The position numbers and the translations under genes are program-made. Positions 12,121-22,995 of a stretch of DNA of 64,000 nt are shown in pieces; positions within the stretch are counted from its first letter, which is position 1, and every line of letters starts with the position of its first letter. The stretch comes from Ottelia alismoides (taxonomy: Eukaryota > Streptophyta > Magnoliopsida > Alismatales > Hydrocharitaceae), in the NCBI GenBank assembly GCA_037367405.1, contig JAZKJV010006047.1:115001-179000 (forward strand). The letters run 5' to 3'. The notes under the pieces are model-generated. The model worked only from the letters and a program-made list of their open reading frames with translations. It had not been told where the DNA came from and made no database searches.

Positions 12121-12956
12121 ACCAAGCTCGTGCCTATTTAGATTTCCATCCACAGAAGTAGGCATATCACCCATCCTTCTTAGAAGGACAAAAACCAACC
12201 CCAAGCATGCTAGAACTTGTAATATACTTGGGACTTTGCTAACTCCTTGGTCAAGGTATAGGATTTCCCATCCCGAGGATTCCCTCGAAACCAGTTCCCT
12301 TGATAGAATAAGGTCGGCGGGCATCCAGTCGAAATAAATATTATATCTCATCCGTTGGATCATTTCACATGTTGTCCGTATGCGCTGCTCCTCTAAAAAT
12401 CTCCCAACTTGGAAAAACTGACGATCCGATTGGCCACATCAGCGTTGGCATTAACTGAGGGTTTTGACGACGAGGAACGATGAAGGGGGGAAAGCACAAA
12501 GGGTTGAGCCCACAAAGTGGGGGCACCGGCGACACCAAACCGTGGTTTTGTCGGAGCCGCGGGTGGTGTTGGTGGCTCCCCCGCAGTCGCCGCCCCACGT
12601 GCCGTGCCCACCCGCCAGCGTGGGTACCCACTGCCCATCCCCCTCAGACGAAGCGGGGTTGAGGGAAGGAGCCCCAAGGTGGGAAGGGAAAGGGGCACCT
12701 CATGTGCCGTGGAAACGCCTCTGCATGTGCTCCTCCCTCTCCCCACCCCATCATCACAGGCGAGAGCATTGAATACTAACCTGTGCCCCAGATCTTCAGA
12801 ATCAACTGCCATCAACATAATGGATGATGATGAAGATTGAATCCATTTGGACAATTTTTTTGGGGGTTTTTAGGGGTAAAATTATATTTTCTTTATGGAA
12901 CATCTGATTGGTCATATCTTCCACTCTTACTGGTTGAGATTTAAATAATTCTTGAT
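12121..12956. other. unassigned; contains a GC-rich island at 12,460-12,840
   Basis: The island is open in several frames on both strands, which is a composition effect. A minus-strand frame (12,854-12,393) is Pro/Ala/Arg-rich with no known domain. It resembles the filler cores of the nearby Mutator-like elements, but I could not find terminal repeats around it. Confidence 0.4.
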
Positions 12957-13197
12957 AATTACAAGAAATGGCCTCAACTATGGCTCAATTCTCAATTAAG
13001 AGCCTCATTTTTCAATTATAATAAAGGACTTGATCTTATATTTTTGTCTCAAGTACGTACCTTTATAAGCTTTGACGGCCCTTATATGCTGACGCCAAAC
13101 CCCTTAAGTTGAAAGTTCTTGCTCCTATTTGTTACAATTGAAAAATAAGACCTCTAATTGAGAATCAAGGTTTAGTTGGTGTCATTTATGTAATTTA
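12957..13197. mobile_element. MITE / fold-back element, ~240 bp
   Basis: The left arm (AATTACAAGAAATGGCCTC onward, including CAATTCTCAATTAAGAGCC and ATTTTTCAATTATAA) is mirrored by the right arm read in reverse (AAATTACATAAATGACACC, then TTGATTCTCAATTAGAGG and ATTTTTCAATTGTAAC). It has no coding capacity. The target duplication was not resolved. Confidence 0.65.
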
Positions 13198-13926
13198 CCT
13201 TAAAAAAAGAAGAATGGAAATGTGAGTTAGGAGTGGAACGTGTTTTATGTCTTTGTTTCTATTGCATTTTATTTATTAATATTTGACAAACAACATCATA
13301 CATGTCGTAGATCCAAGATAATCCCTTATACATAGCCCTAGGACTATTATACCTAACTAATTAAGAAATATCAAATGATATGTACTAGCAGTATGTGATG
13401 GTATTGAATATTTATGGTCTTGATGAAGTAATGTCGGTTGAATTAGATTAATTTGAAGAAGATATTACATCTATGCTCTAAATCTGGAATCGAATTTAAT
13501 GCTGGCGTTGTGCTAATGGACGGGATCTCCATGTAAATGCAAGAAGTATATTTCTAATATTTTAATATTTATAGGACATCCATATAAATACAAAAAATAA
13601 GCAATTGAGTCAGTGTCAATCATTGTCTTTAGTTGAGGAGTTCATGTTATCACATACTACATAATTCGAGATAATGATACATGCATAAAAAATGACTTGC
13701 TTTGGAAAATGAAGTGAAGAAGACAAAATTTGGCAGCTATATAGCGTTGATTGATTAAGGTGATTCGATTGTATGCATACTAAGTTGTTCTCTATTTTTG
13801 TTTCACTCTTCACACTATATTTAGATGAGAGATAAGGCCTTCTTATTTCAAAATAAGAGCATTTATCTCAAAATAAATAATCATCAAAGAAGACAATCAC
13901 CTCATATTTATATCACATGTTATAAT
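13198..13926. other. no gene recognised
   Basis: AT-rich DNA without recognisable coding or repeat borders. Confidence 0.55.
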
Positions 13927-14499
13927 TGTTGGGTTATAAGTCCGATCCCTGTCATTGGGTTTTTTTATATTTGCAAATTACCACAAGGCATGAAGAGCAG
14001 CCCGTAGGGGCGTGAAGAGTAGCCGCATCAGCGAGGAGCGTCCACGCTAGAGGCGCGAGGAGCAACCACAATGGGGGTTTGTTTTTCCTTGATCATACGT
14101 GCACAGGAGGGGCTAGGTGCATCCGTGTGAGGGAGAATAGCATACAAGGAGGGTCAGCTCGTGACGAGGAGAAGCATCAGTATCGTGCTCTCTAAGTACA
14201 AGCTGATAGTTATCGTATTTTATTCTTGTAACTGAGCCTCATTTAGTTGGGCAACAAAGATGAGAAGACATTGTGCCCTCTCATTTTCGACCTAGTGGAT
14301 TTGTTACGGGTCGTCGAGCCTCGTGGGTTTTTCCCCTCTCTCACATCGAGGAAGGTTTTCCCACATTAAAATTCTCATCTCTATGTGGTTGCGTGATTAT
14401 CGTTTCTCAATTATTGTGCTCAGTTCTCTTATGGGGGAACGTTCTGCTTCTGGTCATCCTTTGCAGGAAAGGTTAAGGGAAACCCAGAATTTCCCAACA
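13927..14499 (+). repeat. Ty1-copia 5' LTR (573 bp)
   Basis: It starts TGTTGGG and ends CCCAACA, a perfect 7-bp inverted terminal pair. Two bases after its end comes a primer binding site for initiator tRNA-Met, then a copia gag. No matching 3' LTR is present in the window. Confidence 0.8.
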
Positions 14500-14501
14500 A
14501 G

Positions 14502-14513
14502 TGGTATCGGAGG
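14502..14513 (+). other. primer binding site (initiator tRNA-Met type)
   Basis: TGGTATCGGAGG, close to the usual copia TGGTATCAGAGC, directly downstream of the LTR. Confidence 0.8.
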
Positions 14514-14514
14514 T

Positions 14515-15594
14515 TGCAATGTCGAGAGAGGGAAGGATGACGTTGGCATGGTGATCAAGTTGATGAGCACAGATTGACAAATCTGGAAGGCCAAGATGGA
14601 GGACATCTTATATTTCAAGGACCTCCACGATCCGATGGAAGGAGAAACAACCAGTTGAACGAAGCTAAACAGAAAAGCAGTCGGCACCATTAGTAAGTGG
14701 TTGGACTTATATATATCCCACAATGTCACAAAAGAGACATATGCAAAAAAACTATGGGAGAAACTAGAAGAGCTTTATGTACATAAAATGGACACCAATA
14801 GGGCATTCTTGATTCAGAAGTTGGTGAATGTGAAGTAGTAAGACATGATGAAGGTCGTTGAGCACTTGAATGAGTTCTAGAGTCTCATCAGTCAACTAAG
14901 TACCATGGACATGATGCTAGATGATGAATTGCGAGTGATTCTTCTGTTGAGTTCCTTGCCAAACAGTTGGGAAACCATGATGATTATTGTGAGCAACTCT
15001 GCTACTGACAACAAGCTGACCATCCCTATGGTCAAGAGCAGTTTCCTGAATGAAGAAATCAGATGATGATCATCCTGAGAGTCCTCTTCTTCACACGTGT
15101 AAGCATTTGAAAGAAGAGGAAGGTCCAGCAGCATTAGAAAATCATGAGAGAGGCCTAGAGAGAAGTCCAAGGATAGAGGAAAATGCCATCACTGCAACAA
15201 ACTTAGTCAGTGAAAGAGAGACTATAGAGTCTGAAAAAGAGAGCATCAGAAGCCAAAAATAATCAAAAGAAATATGAAGATGAGAATGTTGTTGTAGCAG
15301 TGGTTGATAACAATAAGGATTATTCACTATTCAGGAGCAGTGTCTACATGTACGGAAATCCAAGTGGTTCGTTGATACGGCCGCCTCCTACCACGTGATG
15401 CCACACATGATCAGGGGCAGGGTCTATGCACACCAAGTTCACCACGAACAAGATCAGGGGCAGGGACTATAGAGTAGTTATAGAGGATCATCAGTAGGAT
15501 CAGAGGGCACCATCACATGTTGAGATAGTTTACGAGGAGCCTCCATAAGTGTTAGAGGTTAACGAGATGTGGTACAACCAAGACCCCGTGGGTA
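14515..15594 (+). pseudogene. Ty1-copia gag and start of protease, broken and truncated
   Basis: Translated blocks in changing frames follow a copia polyprotein. IWKAKMEDILYFKDLHDP comes near 14,580. LWEKLEELYVHKMDTNRAFL and then VEHLNEF are the UBN2-type gag core. LRVILLLSSLPNSWETMM follows near 14,930. A CCHC knuckle remnant, CHHCNKLSQ, lies near 15,187. The protease start, KWFVDTAASYHV, lies near 15,360, where the family normally has D-S-G-A/C-S. In-frame stops occur (tagtaa near 14,837 and more). Integrase, reverse transcriptase and the 3' LTR are absent. The element ends where the next LTR-like block begins, near 15,595. Confidence 0.8.
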
Positions 15595-16558
15595 GATGAT
15601 AACCGCCCCGCACCCTTGGTTAATTCGGTCAGAATAATGTCCAAATTAATTAGATGTCGTTCGTTGCAGTCGGATACGAGAGGGCTAATCAAAAACCACT
15701 TAAATCAGATTTGAGTCAATTTCAAGCGGTGATTTTTTTTACTTGGTAGTGTCCAAGGTCGAACTCAGGGAGGCATCTGTCTCCTTAGGTAAATTTTAGC
15801 AAAGATCAAGTGTTGGATTTTCAGGGAATTATTTTTTTCTTTTTTTTTATTTCTATGCAAGACACATGCAGGAATCAAGCCAATTCAAGGTTAATTCAAT
15901 TAAGATATCAAATGAAGTCCAAAAATTATGAAAATTGGCCAAATGATGAATTATGATGAAACTAAGCTACCCTAATTTTTTTGGAAATTTTTAGACATTA
16001 AATGAATTTATAATGAATTAAACATGCATGCAGGGTGATTTTCACTAATTTATTTTTAATAAATAACAAATCACATCTTTTTCAGGAAATAAAATTACCC
16101 TAGATAGTTCTAATGATAAGGAATCTAGGAAAATTGACAAACTTTAATTTCAATGTGAAATGAATTTATTAAAATTAAAATAAGAAAATCACTAAAGAAT
16201 TTATTCAGGCCTCGATATGCGTGCAAATGTCATGAAATTTTTATGCAATGTTAAGTTCACTATCCTAGAGCTACTGTGAATTTTTGAGATTTTTTGGAGC
16301 TACAGAAAATTATTTATAAATTAAAAGGTCTCACTGGGCAAAATATCACACAAATAAACCAATTAATTCATTTAAAAATCTACTGCAATTACAAAAATGT
16401 GACAAGTGGCACAATAGATGGAGGACAAGTTACTCAACAAAATGCAACTTTTGGAATTCAAAAATAATGTAAAATGGAACCTAGGGATGCATGCAAAGAC
16501 AGGGATGTATTTGCAATACAAGAAAATAAAATTACATAAAAGAAATATGCTGACAGGG

Positions 16559-16640
16559 ACTTAAATGCAATTACCTATAATGCAGGGGACTGATATGCAA
16601 TTTCCTATAATGCAGGGGACTGATATGCAATTTCTCCAGA
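16559..16640. repeat. 30-bp tandem repeat, about 2.5 copies
   Basis: The unit ctgatatgcaatttcctata plus atgcagggga recurs with small changes. Confidence 0.8.
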
Positions 16641-16896
16641 GGCACGTGCTCCTCATGTGAGGTCTGCTTCATAGGGACCTTTTTGCAAATATGAAAAACT
16701 GCCAGGGCCTCGGTGCAAAATACCCAGGCCGCACGTGCTCCTCACGTGGTCGACCTAGGCTCGGATGGCTGCGGAGGCTCGGGGCTCAGCTCGGGTGCGC
16801 CTGGAGGTCTGGAGTGAGGCTCGGTATAGCCTCGGGTCGTCCGAGCCTAGGGTCGGAGACGAGGCTCGGTCTTCGTCGACGTGGCGTAATGAAGAC

Positions 16897-17177
16897 CCTT
16901 GGATCAAGATCGATCCAAGGGGTGTCGGTGCTGACGTGGGGCTAGATCAGAGACCGTCAGATCTACGTTGATCCAACGGGCTCTGGATCGCGATGGAAGG
17001 GGCGACGTGGCAGAGTGACGGCCGCTGGATCAGATGATCGATCCAACGGCTAGCTGAAGCTGAAGACGTGGCTGACTCCTGAGCGTAGGATCAATGATGA
17101 TCCTACGGTCGTCTGCTGCTCCGGACGATGGCTGTCGTGCCGTGACGTCGACCGTTCGATCGAGACGATCGAACGGT
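16897..17177. repeat. cluster of GATC-centred hairpins in LTR-like block 1
   Basis: Separate inverted repeats follow each other. 16,897-16,920 has CCTTGGATC/GATCCAAGG. 17,021-17,050 has GCCGCTGGATC/GATCCAACGGC with one mismatch. 17,084-17,107 has CGTAGGATCA/TGATCCTACG, perfect. 17,151-17,177 has ACCGTTCGATCG/CGATCGAACGGT, perfect. The stems differ in sequence but keep the same GATC-flanked form. Confidence 0.85.
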
Positions 17178-18223
17178 ATCTGGGGCTTCTCCTTCAATGG
17201 CCCTCCGCCACCTGCGGAGGAGATGGTGGAGCTCCGGGACGAGGCCTTTGCTCCGCCCTTCCCTACAGGTATCGATGAAGCTCTTCGAGGTATCGGAGAT
17301 ATCCCAGAAGAAGCGTGGCGATGCGGCGAAGATGTTGATGGTCTCAGGAGCTGAAGAGGGCCGTCGGAGGTTGCTGGCGACGAAGCTCCAAAAGAGCTCC
17401 GGTGAAGCTCCGATCAGTGAACAAAAGTGGTACCTGCAAGTGTTAAAAGGATAGCTGAGGCTCGTGGTGCACTTGTGGAGTTGTGAGGGTGGTCGGTGAG
17501 GCCTAAGGAGAAACGGAGATGGCTGGCGATGGTGCTCCGGCCAAGTGGCGGAGCTGAAGCTGATGGAGGACGAAGTGTGTCGTCGGCGGGCGTAGAGGGT
17601 ACCGCGAAGATGAGAGCTCCGACGCGGAGTTTGGCGGAGTGGAAGCGAGGTGAAAGGATGGATGTGGAGGTCGAATAAAAAGCGAGAAATCGAAGCAAAA
17701 ATAAAATGAAGATCGGAGGAAGATGGATGTGTTCACCTGGGGTGTGGAGCTCGAGATCGAGGTCCAGATCGTCGCTCGAAGGGGCGGTGAGTCCCTGAGC
17801 TCAAGCAGCGGCTCGGCGGAGGAGGGTTGCGACACGGCGGTGGCCGAGGATCTTGCCGGAGAAGACGACCGTCTTCGCTCAAGGAATCGTGCAATTACTG
17901 TCACTAATTGAACGCCCCGAGCTCGGGGTATCTCCTAGGGGTGGCGGATGGGTGCGATGATGGTCGGATCTCGAGTATTTATAGGTCGAAGGTCTCGGCC
18001 AGGCTGATGATGGAGCGAGGTTCATGGAGGAAGTGGGGCGCCACTGGTGGAAGTGGTGGCGAGTGGGGTAGCTGGCGAAGATGAGGGAAGAGTGGGGGTG
18101 AACGTGGGAGAGATGGTGGTCGGCGAGAGTGGCTGAGGTGCGGCTGAGAATAGGAAGGGGCTGCCTCTCCCGCAAGGCGGAGAACGTGGGAGAGAGGGGC
18201 GCTGGAGGTGGGAGACGAAGTCT

Positions 18224-18253
18224 CCACCGTTGGATCTTGTGATCCAACGGTGG
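18224..18253. repeat. hairpin, 13-bp perfect arms
   Basis: CCACCGTTGGATC, a 4-base loop, GATCCAACGGTGG. Confidence 0.88.
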
Positions 18254-18638
18254 TGATCGAGGCGAGATGGAGCGGTGTGGATGAAGATATGGGCGCGTGA
18301 TCTGAGCGTCAGGAGCCCTCCACATGGCACGATGGGGGCGAAGTATGCGCGAGCGGTGTGGATTGCATCAGGAGTGGCTTAATCCAAAGGTCGTGATGGC
18401 GCCAGGTGTCGTGCGGAGGAGAGGGCGCTGACGAGCGACGGAGATCAGATCTGAGGAAGATCGAAGGGCTGCGATGCACGGCGGGCTGAGCGGTTGAGAT
18501 GGAGGGATGGAGTGCATCATCCAAGGGCGCAACAAGCGCCACGTGGCGCGCTGAGGAAGAGGCGGGAACGAGCGATTGAGATGAGGCGGAGGACTTGATC
18601 TGATGGTTGAGGGAAAAGGCGTACGTGGAGGCGGTTTG

Positions 18639-18668
18639 GCCGTTGGATCTGGAAGACCATCCAACGGC
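18639..18668. repeat. hairpin, 10-bp perfect arms
   Basis: GCCGTTGGAT, a 10-base loop, ATCCAACGGC. Confidence 0.85.
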
Positions 18669-18804
18669 TGAGAGGTGCGGCGGCCTGGGCAAGGGGAGCG
18701 GGCCGCGTGGCGCAACCAGATGGCGCCACGTGGCCTGCTGTGATTGGCTGGACAAAGAAATAAGGGTAGAGAGAAGAGGGGGCCGAATTTGGAAAAACTC
18801 AAAA

Positions 18805-18842
18805 CATGAAAGTTGTAGATCTCGATGATTACAAGTTTCATG
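18805..18842. repeat. hairpin with the ATGAAAGTTGTAGATCTC motif
   Basis: CATGAAAGTTGTA pairs with TACAAGTTTCATG at 12 of 13 positions. The same leading motif recurs near 32,127 and 34,172 in the other LTR-like blocks. Confidence 0.7.
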
Positions 18843-19352
18843 TTGACCAAAGACGGAGATGAGGTCAAATATGATACAAAAAATACAAAGATACAAATAT
18901 ACATACATGTAGTATACAAAGAGGCCCAAAAATCCAACTTTTTCATACGAGCTCCAAATTGGATGAAATTAGTCTCATTTTAAAGGTCTTTTAATGTATA
19001 TTATTCTAAAAGTGAGTAGACCTATTTTGGAGTTTGTATGAGGGAGCTATGGGTATTTTATGGTCCAGGGGTTCTATGGCTTTATTGGCTATTTTACAAG
19101 GGGGATTTCTGGCTTTCTTCCCTATATTATTAACTAAGGTGTACATGTTATAAGGAAGACGTTATTTTGATAAGGGAACATTTTACAAGGGATTTTGGCT
19201 TCTTATTTAAATGCTAATGGAGTGCTAAAATGCATGTATTATGTATGCATGAATGAATGCTATTTATGCATTATAAAGGGAAATATGCCTCTATTTACTC
19301 AGGAACAAGGCTCTATTTTTAACTTTTGGAGTGATGAATCGTAGATTCATCA

Positions 19353-20499
19353 GTAGACAATCGAGGATAGGGAGCATTCAGCAACACCAGCCCTTCCTAG
19401 CTTACTAGGACACCAGCTCATGCCGACACCACATCTTGTATAGTCCAGGTCAGGACAAGGATACCAACTTTAGCTATAGTAGCAACGAACCTACTAATCA
19501 GGCCATCAGGGCCCACCACTACATTACACCTCTCAATCCCACCACCAACAACAGTACAGGCAGGTCTAGCAGGGACAATACATGTAGCATTACCATCCCT
19601 ACTCTAGCCGCGACCAACAACAACAAACCCCACCCATGTGTAATCTGGGGTCCCTCACCTCATCCATATAATCCCTTATTAATGTGGTTCAACATATCAA
19701 GAATGATTGTCATGACATGAGGAAAGATCTCAATCGCGTATACCATACCCAAGATGATCAGATGGAACCGTGGACTCCTATTCCAACCAAAGTTCATGCC
19801 ACCCGCAACAGTTTGAACCAGAGTCATTTGAGATACAGAGATTATGTGTACTATTCATATCTTCATGAGTATGAACATAAGATCTTTCACATGATACTAA
19901 TCATATGTTTCTCATGAGCAAAAGGACATTGATCCAACCTGGTCGGGCAAAGGACTATGAGGAGGACATTCTAGAGGCTCTTCCTGAGGAGAACTTATAG
20001 GAAGAGGAGAGGCACCACCACCACCAGAAGCACCTTCAGCGAGACAGGAGAAATTTGAATCCCCAAACATTTCCAAAAATATTTTAAAAATAAAAATACA
20101 AAAAGAAGGAGAGAATCATCAACCACGATGACAGGAGCGAGGAGGAGGAAAGTACACAAAGGACACGCTAACATGATCCTCGTATTCGAATGTAAATAAT
20201 CATAGTTCGGACCATGTACAAAATGTAGATTTTTAATTGAATGTTGATGATGATGTTGTTTTTCCTGGATCTGAGTTAGAGAAAACAATGCCTTTCCCCT
20301 AATCTCTCAAAGGGGGAAAGAATAAATCCCAAAAAAACAAAAACAAATGGTAAAGAGATGGGAAGAATTTTATGAGAGAATCAAGATGGCCATCCTCTGG
20401 AAAGATACATGGACATGACACATGCTTTTCATAAGTTCCTTAAGGTGCAATGTACACTTACTAGGGCTAGTGGGTAGACGAACTCCTTTGTTAAGAGAC
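19353..20499 (+). pseudogene. Ty3 element, gag region (decayed)
   Basis: It lies between the LTR-like block and the protease remnant, so by position it should be gag. Short frames (19,436-19,720 and 19,684-19,917) are Asn/Thr/His-rich and show no clear CCHC knuckle. A primer binding site after 19,352 is not recognisable, so the 5' end is damaged or rearranged. Confidence 0.4.
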
Positions 20500-20965
20500 A
20501 CATATTGTCAGTGGCCACAACTCGCTCTTTCCGGAATACATTGCCAAGGAAGAAGAGAGACATGGTTATTCATTATGTTGTAAGTTATGCTAATAATACA
20601 TCTTTCGATCATACTCTCCTAGACAATAGTTCTTTAATCAACCTCTTACCCACTTCCATATATGAGAGGTTGAACCTCAGTCCCTTGAGAAACTCTAAGT
20701 CTCTTTTGCAATTTGCAAATAAGTCCACCAAAAAGGCCTCAACGTGAATTAAAGAATATTGTCATTTCTATAGTGGGAAGGGCTATCTTATGGATTTCAA
20801 AGTCTTAGACATGGAGACACATAAGAATTGGAGACACTCCAAGATTATACTTGGTCTTCCTTTCTTGAGGACAGTTGATGCCAAGTTTGATTACAAGTTA
20901 GGAAGGATCAAGTTCTATTCACTAGGTGGAGGTGTGGAAGTCAAGATGCAATAGACCAGATGACA
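20500..20965 (+). pseudogene. Ty3 (Athila/Tat-like) aspartic protease remnant
   Basis: SLINLLPTSIYERLNLSPL near 20,630, then DFKVLDMETH and ILGLPFLRT near 20,800-20,880, match the protease of plant Athila/Tat-type Ty3 elements (usual form LGASINLLP...ERLGLG...VLDM...LILGRPFL). The active-site triplet is lost: LDNSS stands where LDLGAS is expected. A stop (near 20,745) also breaks the frame. It is inactive. Confidence 0.75.
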
Positions 20966-21302
20966 GTGATCAGACTCTAAATCTAGTACAAAGTCTTAGT
21001 CTTTTTCAGATGCAGAGTGCAGTCATGAAAACAGAGAAGGGTCTTGGTCACAGAGCCCCATAGATGCAGATGAGTCCTCTCACCTAGAAAGGCTAGTGTT
21101 AGTGATGAAGTTTGCCAAATTTTGTTAAGATCCAATAATTTAGCGTAGAACAGATGAGAGATGCGTCCCCCAATGCCCTCAATGACGTCCCTTTGGACCT
21201 ATCAGTCCCTTTTCTCTTGGGAAAATCAAAGGATGAGGATGACGAGTCAGATGTGGCATTTTTCTTATGCATGGATCCATTTAGTGATTCGACTCTGAAT
21301 CA

Positions 21303-21404
21303 GATTCAATTAGTGGCAGATTCGTTAGAGATAGATCTAATCACAAGCAACATGATTCAATTAGTGGCAGATTCGTTAGAGATAGATCTAATCACAAGCA
21401 ACAT
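21303..21404. repeat. 51-bp perfect tandem duplication
   Basis: The unit starting gattcaattagtggcagatt is repeated exactly at 21,303-21,353 and 21,354-21,404. It is in frame with the surrounding Ty3 reading (IQLVADSLEIDLITSNM twice). Confidence 0.95.
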
Positions 21405-21469
21405 GATTCTAGATTTAGCAATGGTGAGACTGACCTAACAGATGACAGAGAATCTCCCGAGCTCAAACA

Positions 21470-22500
21470 ATTGCCTCCTATACTGAAGTATGCCTTCCTT
21501 GTGGGACAACGTAGGAAGTTCCTAGTCATTATCAGTCAGATCCTGACCGGAGAACAAGATTCTCACTTGCTAGATATTCTTGAAAAGAATCGTATAGTGA
21601 TAGGTTGGAGTGTATAGGATCTTCATGGGATAAATCCCTCTCTTTTCTTACACCATATATACCTTGAGGATGAAGCTAGATCCTCCTACGAGTACCATCC
21701 AAAATTGAATCCAAACTTGTGGGAAGTGGTCAAGAATGAGATTGAGAAATGCTGTGTAGCATGATTCATTTATCCCATCTCTGACTCCAAATAGATGGCA
21801 CACTTCATGTTGTCCTGAAGAAGTTAGTATACATATTGTCACCATATGGAGAGAGAGAGAGAGAAGAGATCATTACTAGAGTACCAACATTGTGGCACTC
21901 TATGTGGATTACATGCACCTGAATGTTGTGATGAAGAAGGACCACTTTTCTTTGCCATTTATTGATTAAATCTTGGAGCGGATGATAGAGAAATAATACT
22001 TTTTCTTTTTGGATGGGTATTCGTAGCCATCGCTATGGAGGAACTGGAAAATACCACATTAACATGTCCCTTTGAAACTTACACTTTCAGGCGCATGCCT
22101 TTGGGTTATGCAATGCACCTAGGATTTTCTAGAGGTGCATGATAGCCATATTTGATGAGATGGTTGGTGAATTCCTGGAAGTTTCCATGGATGACTTCTC
22201 AATTCATGGTAATTCTTTTGATGATTATCTTTCTCACCTAGATGTAGTTCTTACTAAGTGTAGAGAGGCAGATCTAGTGCTCTCCTGAGAAAAGAGTCAC
22301 TTCATGGTGATGGAGGTCATCATGTTGGGGAATGTCATCTCCAAAAAAGGAATGCAGGTTGACCATGACAAGGTGGATGTGATCAAGAAACTTGAGCCAT
22401 CAACCATCATCAAGCTATTATGATCATTCTTGGGACATGTTGGATTTTATCGCAGATTCACTAAAGATTTTTCGAGGATTTTCCTGACCGTTAACTGAGC
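21470..22500 (+). pseudogene. Ty3 reverse transcriptase remnant
   Basis: Ordered blocks match Athila/Tat-like reverse transcriptase. The linker HHIYLEDEA and LNPNLWEVVKNEI lies near 21,650-21,740. FIYPISDSK follows. The palm start has MKKDHFSLPFID near 21,940. FFFLDGYS follows near 22,000, then the catalytic block FLEVSMDDFSIHGNSFDDYL near 22,180 (the usual F.DD present as MDD). HFMVMEVIMLGNVISKKGMQV and FLGHVGFYRRFTKDFS complete the thumb near 22,300-22,480. Numerous stops and frame changes show that it is dead. Confidence 0.88.
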
Positions 22501-22995
22501 TCCTAAGCAAAGACACAGAGTTCCTTGTAGATCATGTGTCTTTAAGCTTTCGAGCTGTTGAAAAGAAAGATCATGGATGGTCCCATCCTACAGGCCCCCG
22601 ATTGTTCTCTCCCCTTTAAGATCATGTCGATTGATTTTGACTTTGCTGTTGGAGTAATGTTAGAGGACAACAGAGAGAAATAAAAATGTATGCCATGCAC
22701 TATGCAAGCGAAGTAATAGATGCAACATAAAAGAATTATATAATTACTAAGAAGGAAATGCTTGCAGTAGTGTTTGCCTTGGATAAGTTCAGGTCCCATC
22801 TTCTTGGATCCAAGGCAATAGTGTTCACAGACCACTCAACCAGCATGTACCTAATGGAAGGATGTGAAAGCATGTATTCTTAGGTGGATTTTGCTTCTCT
22901 AGGAGTTTGACTTGGAAATAAAGACAGACCTGGAGTTAAGAATGTGGTGGCTGACCATCTTTCCTGGATTGAGCAACTATAGAACACTCCTTAGA
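22500..22995 (+). pseudogene. Ty3 RNase H remnant
   Basis: APDCSLPFKIMSIDFDFAVG near 22,600 matches the APDWSLPFEIMCDASDYAVG type start of plant Ty3 RNase H. The first catalytic Asp region survives as IDFD. Later blocks (near 22,740 and 22,900) are spread over frames and end with a VADHLS-like block near 22,950. It has multiple stops. Confidence 0.8.

Larger units (their letters stand above)
15595..19352 (+). repeat. LTR-like block 1 (5' side of the plus-strand Ty3 element)
   Basis: It lies directly upstream of the Ty3 internal region. From about 15,690 on it is colinear with 29,390-33,047. Shared landmarks are a 'ctcaggga...cctatctcctta' type block, 'aataaaattacccta(g)at...aatctaggaaaa', a GC-rich middle, an 'atgaaagttgt...atctc' block, a 'gagctccaaatt' type block and a terminal palindrome. 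It ends with TGATGAATC, 3 bases, GATTCATCA at 19,332-19,352. The middle (16,700-18,780) is GC-rich with serial hairpins. Long open frames there are composition artefacts. The left end near 15,595 (tgataaccgcc) is uncertain and may be a truncation. Confidence 0.6.

Noticed and set aside
16897..17177. Regularly spaced inverted repeats considered as a CRISPR array
   Set aside because: The stems are not identical repeats, there are no spacers of constant length, and the genome is a plant.
17879..18946. Several overlapping open frames (up to 206 codons) in LTR-like block 1
   Set aside because: GC-rich hairpin region of an LTR. Frames overlap on both strands and match nothing.
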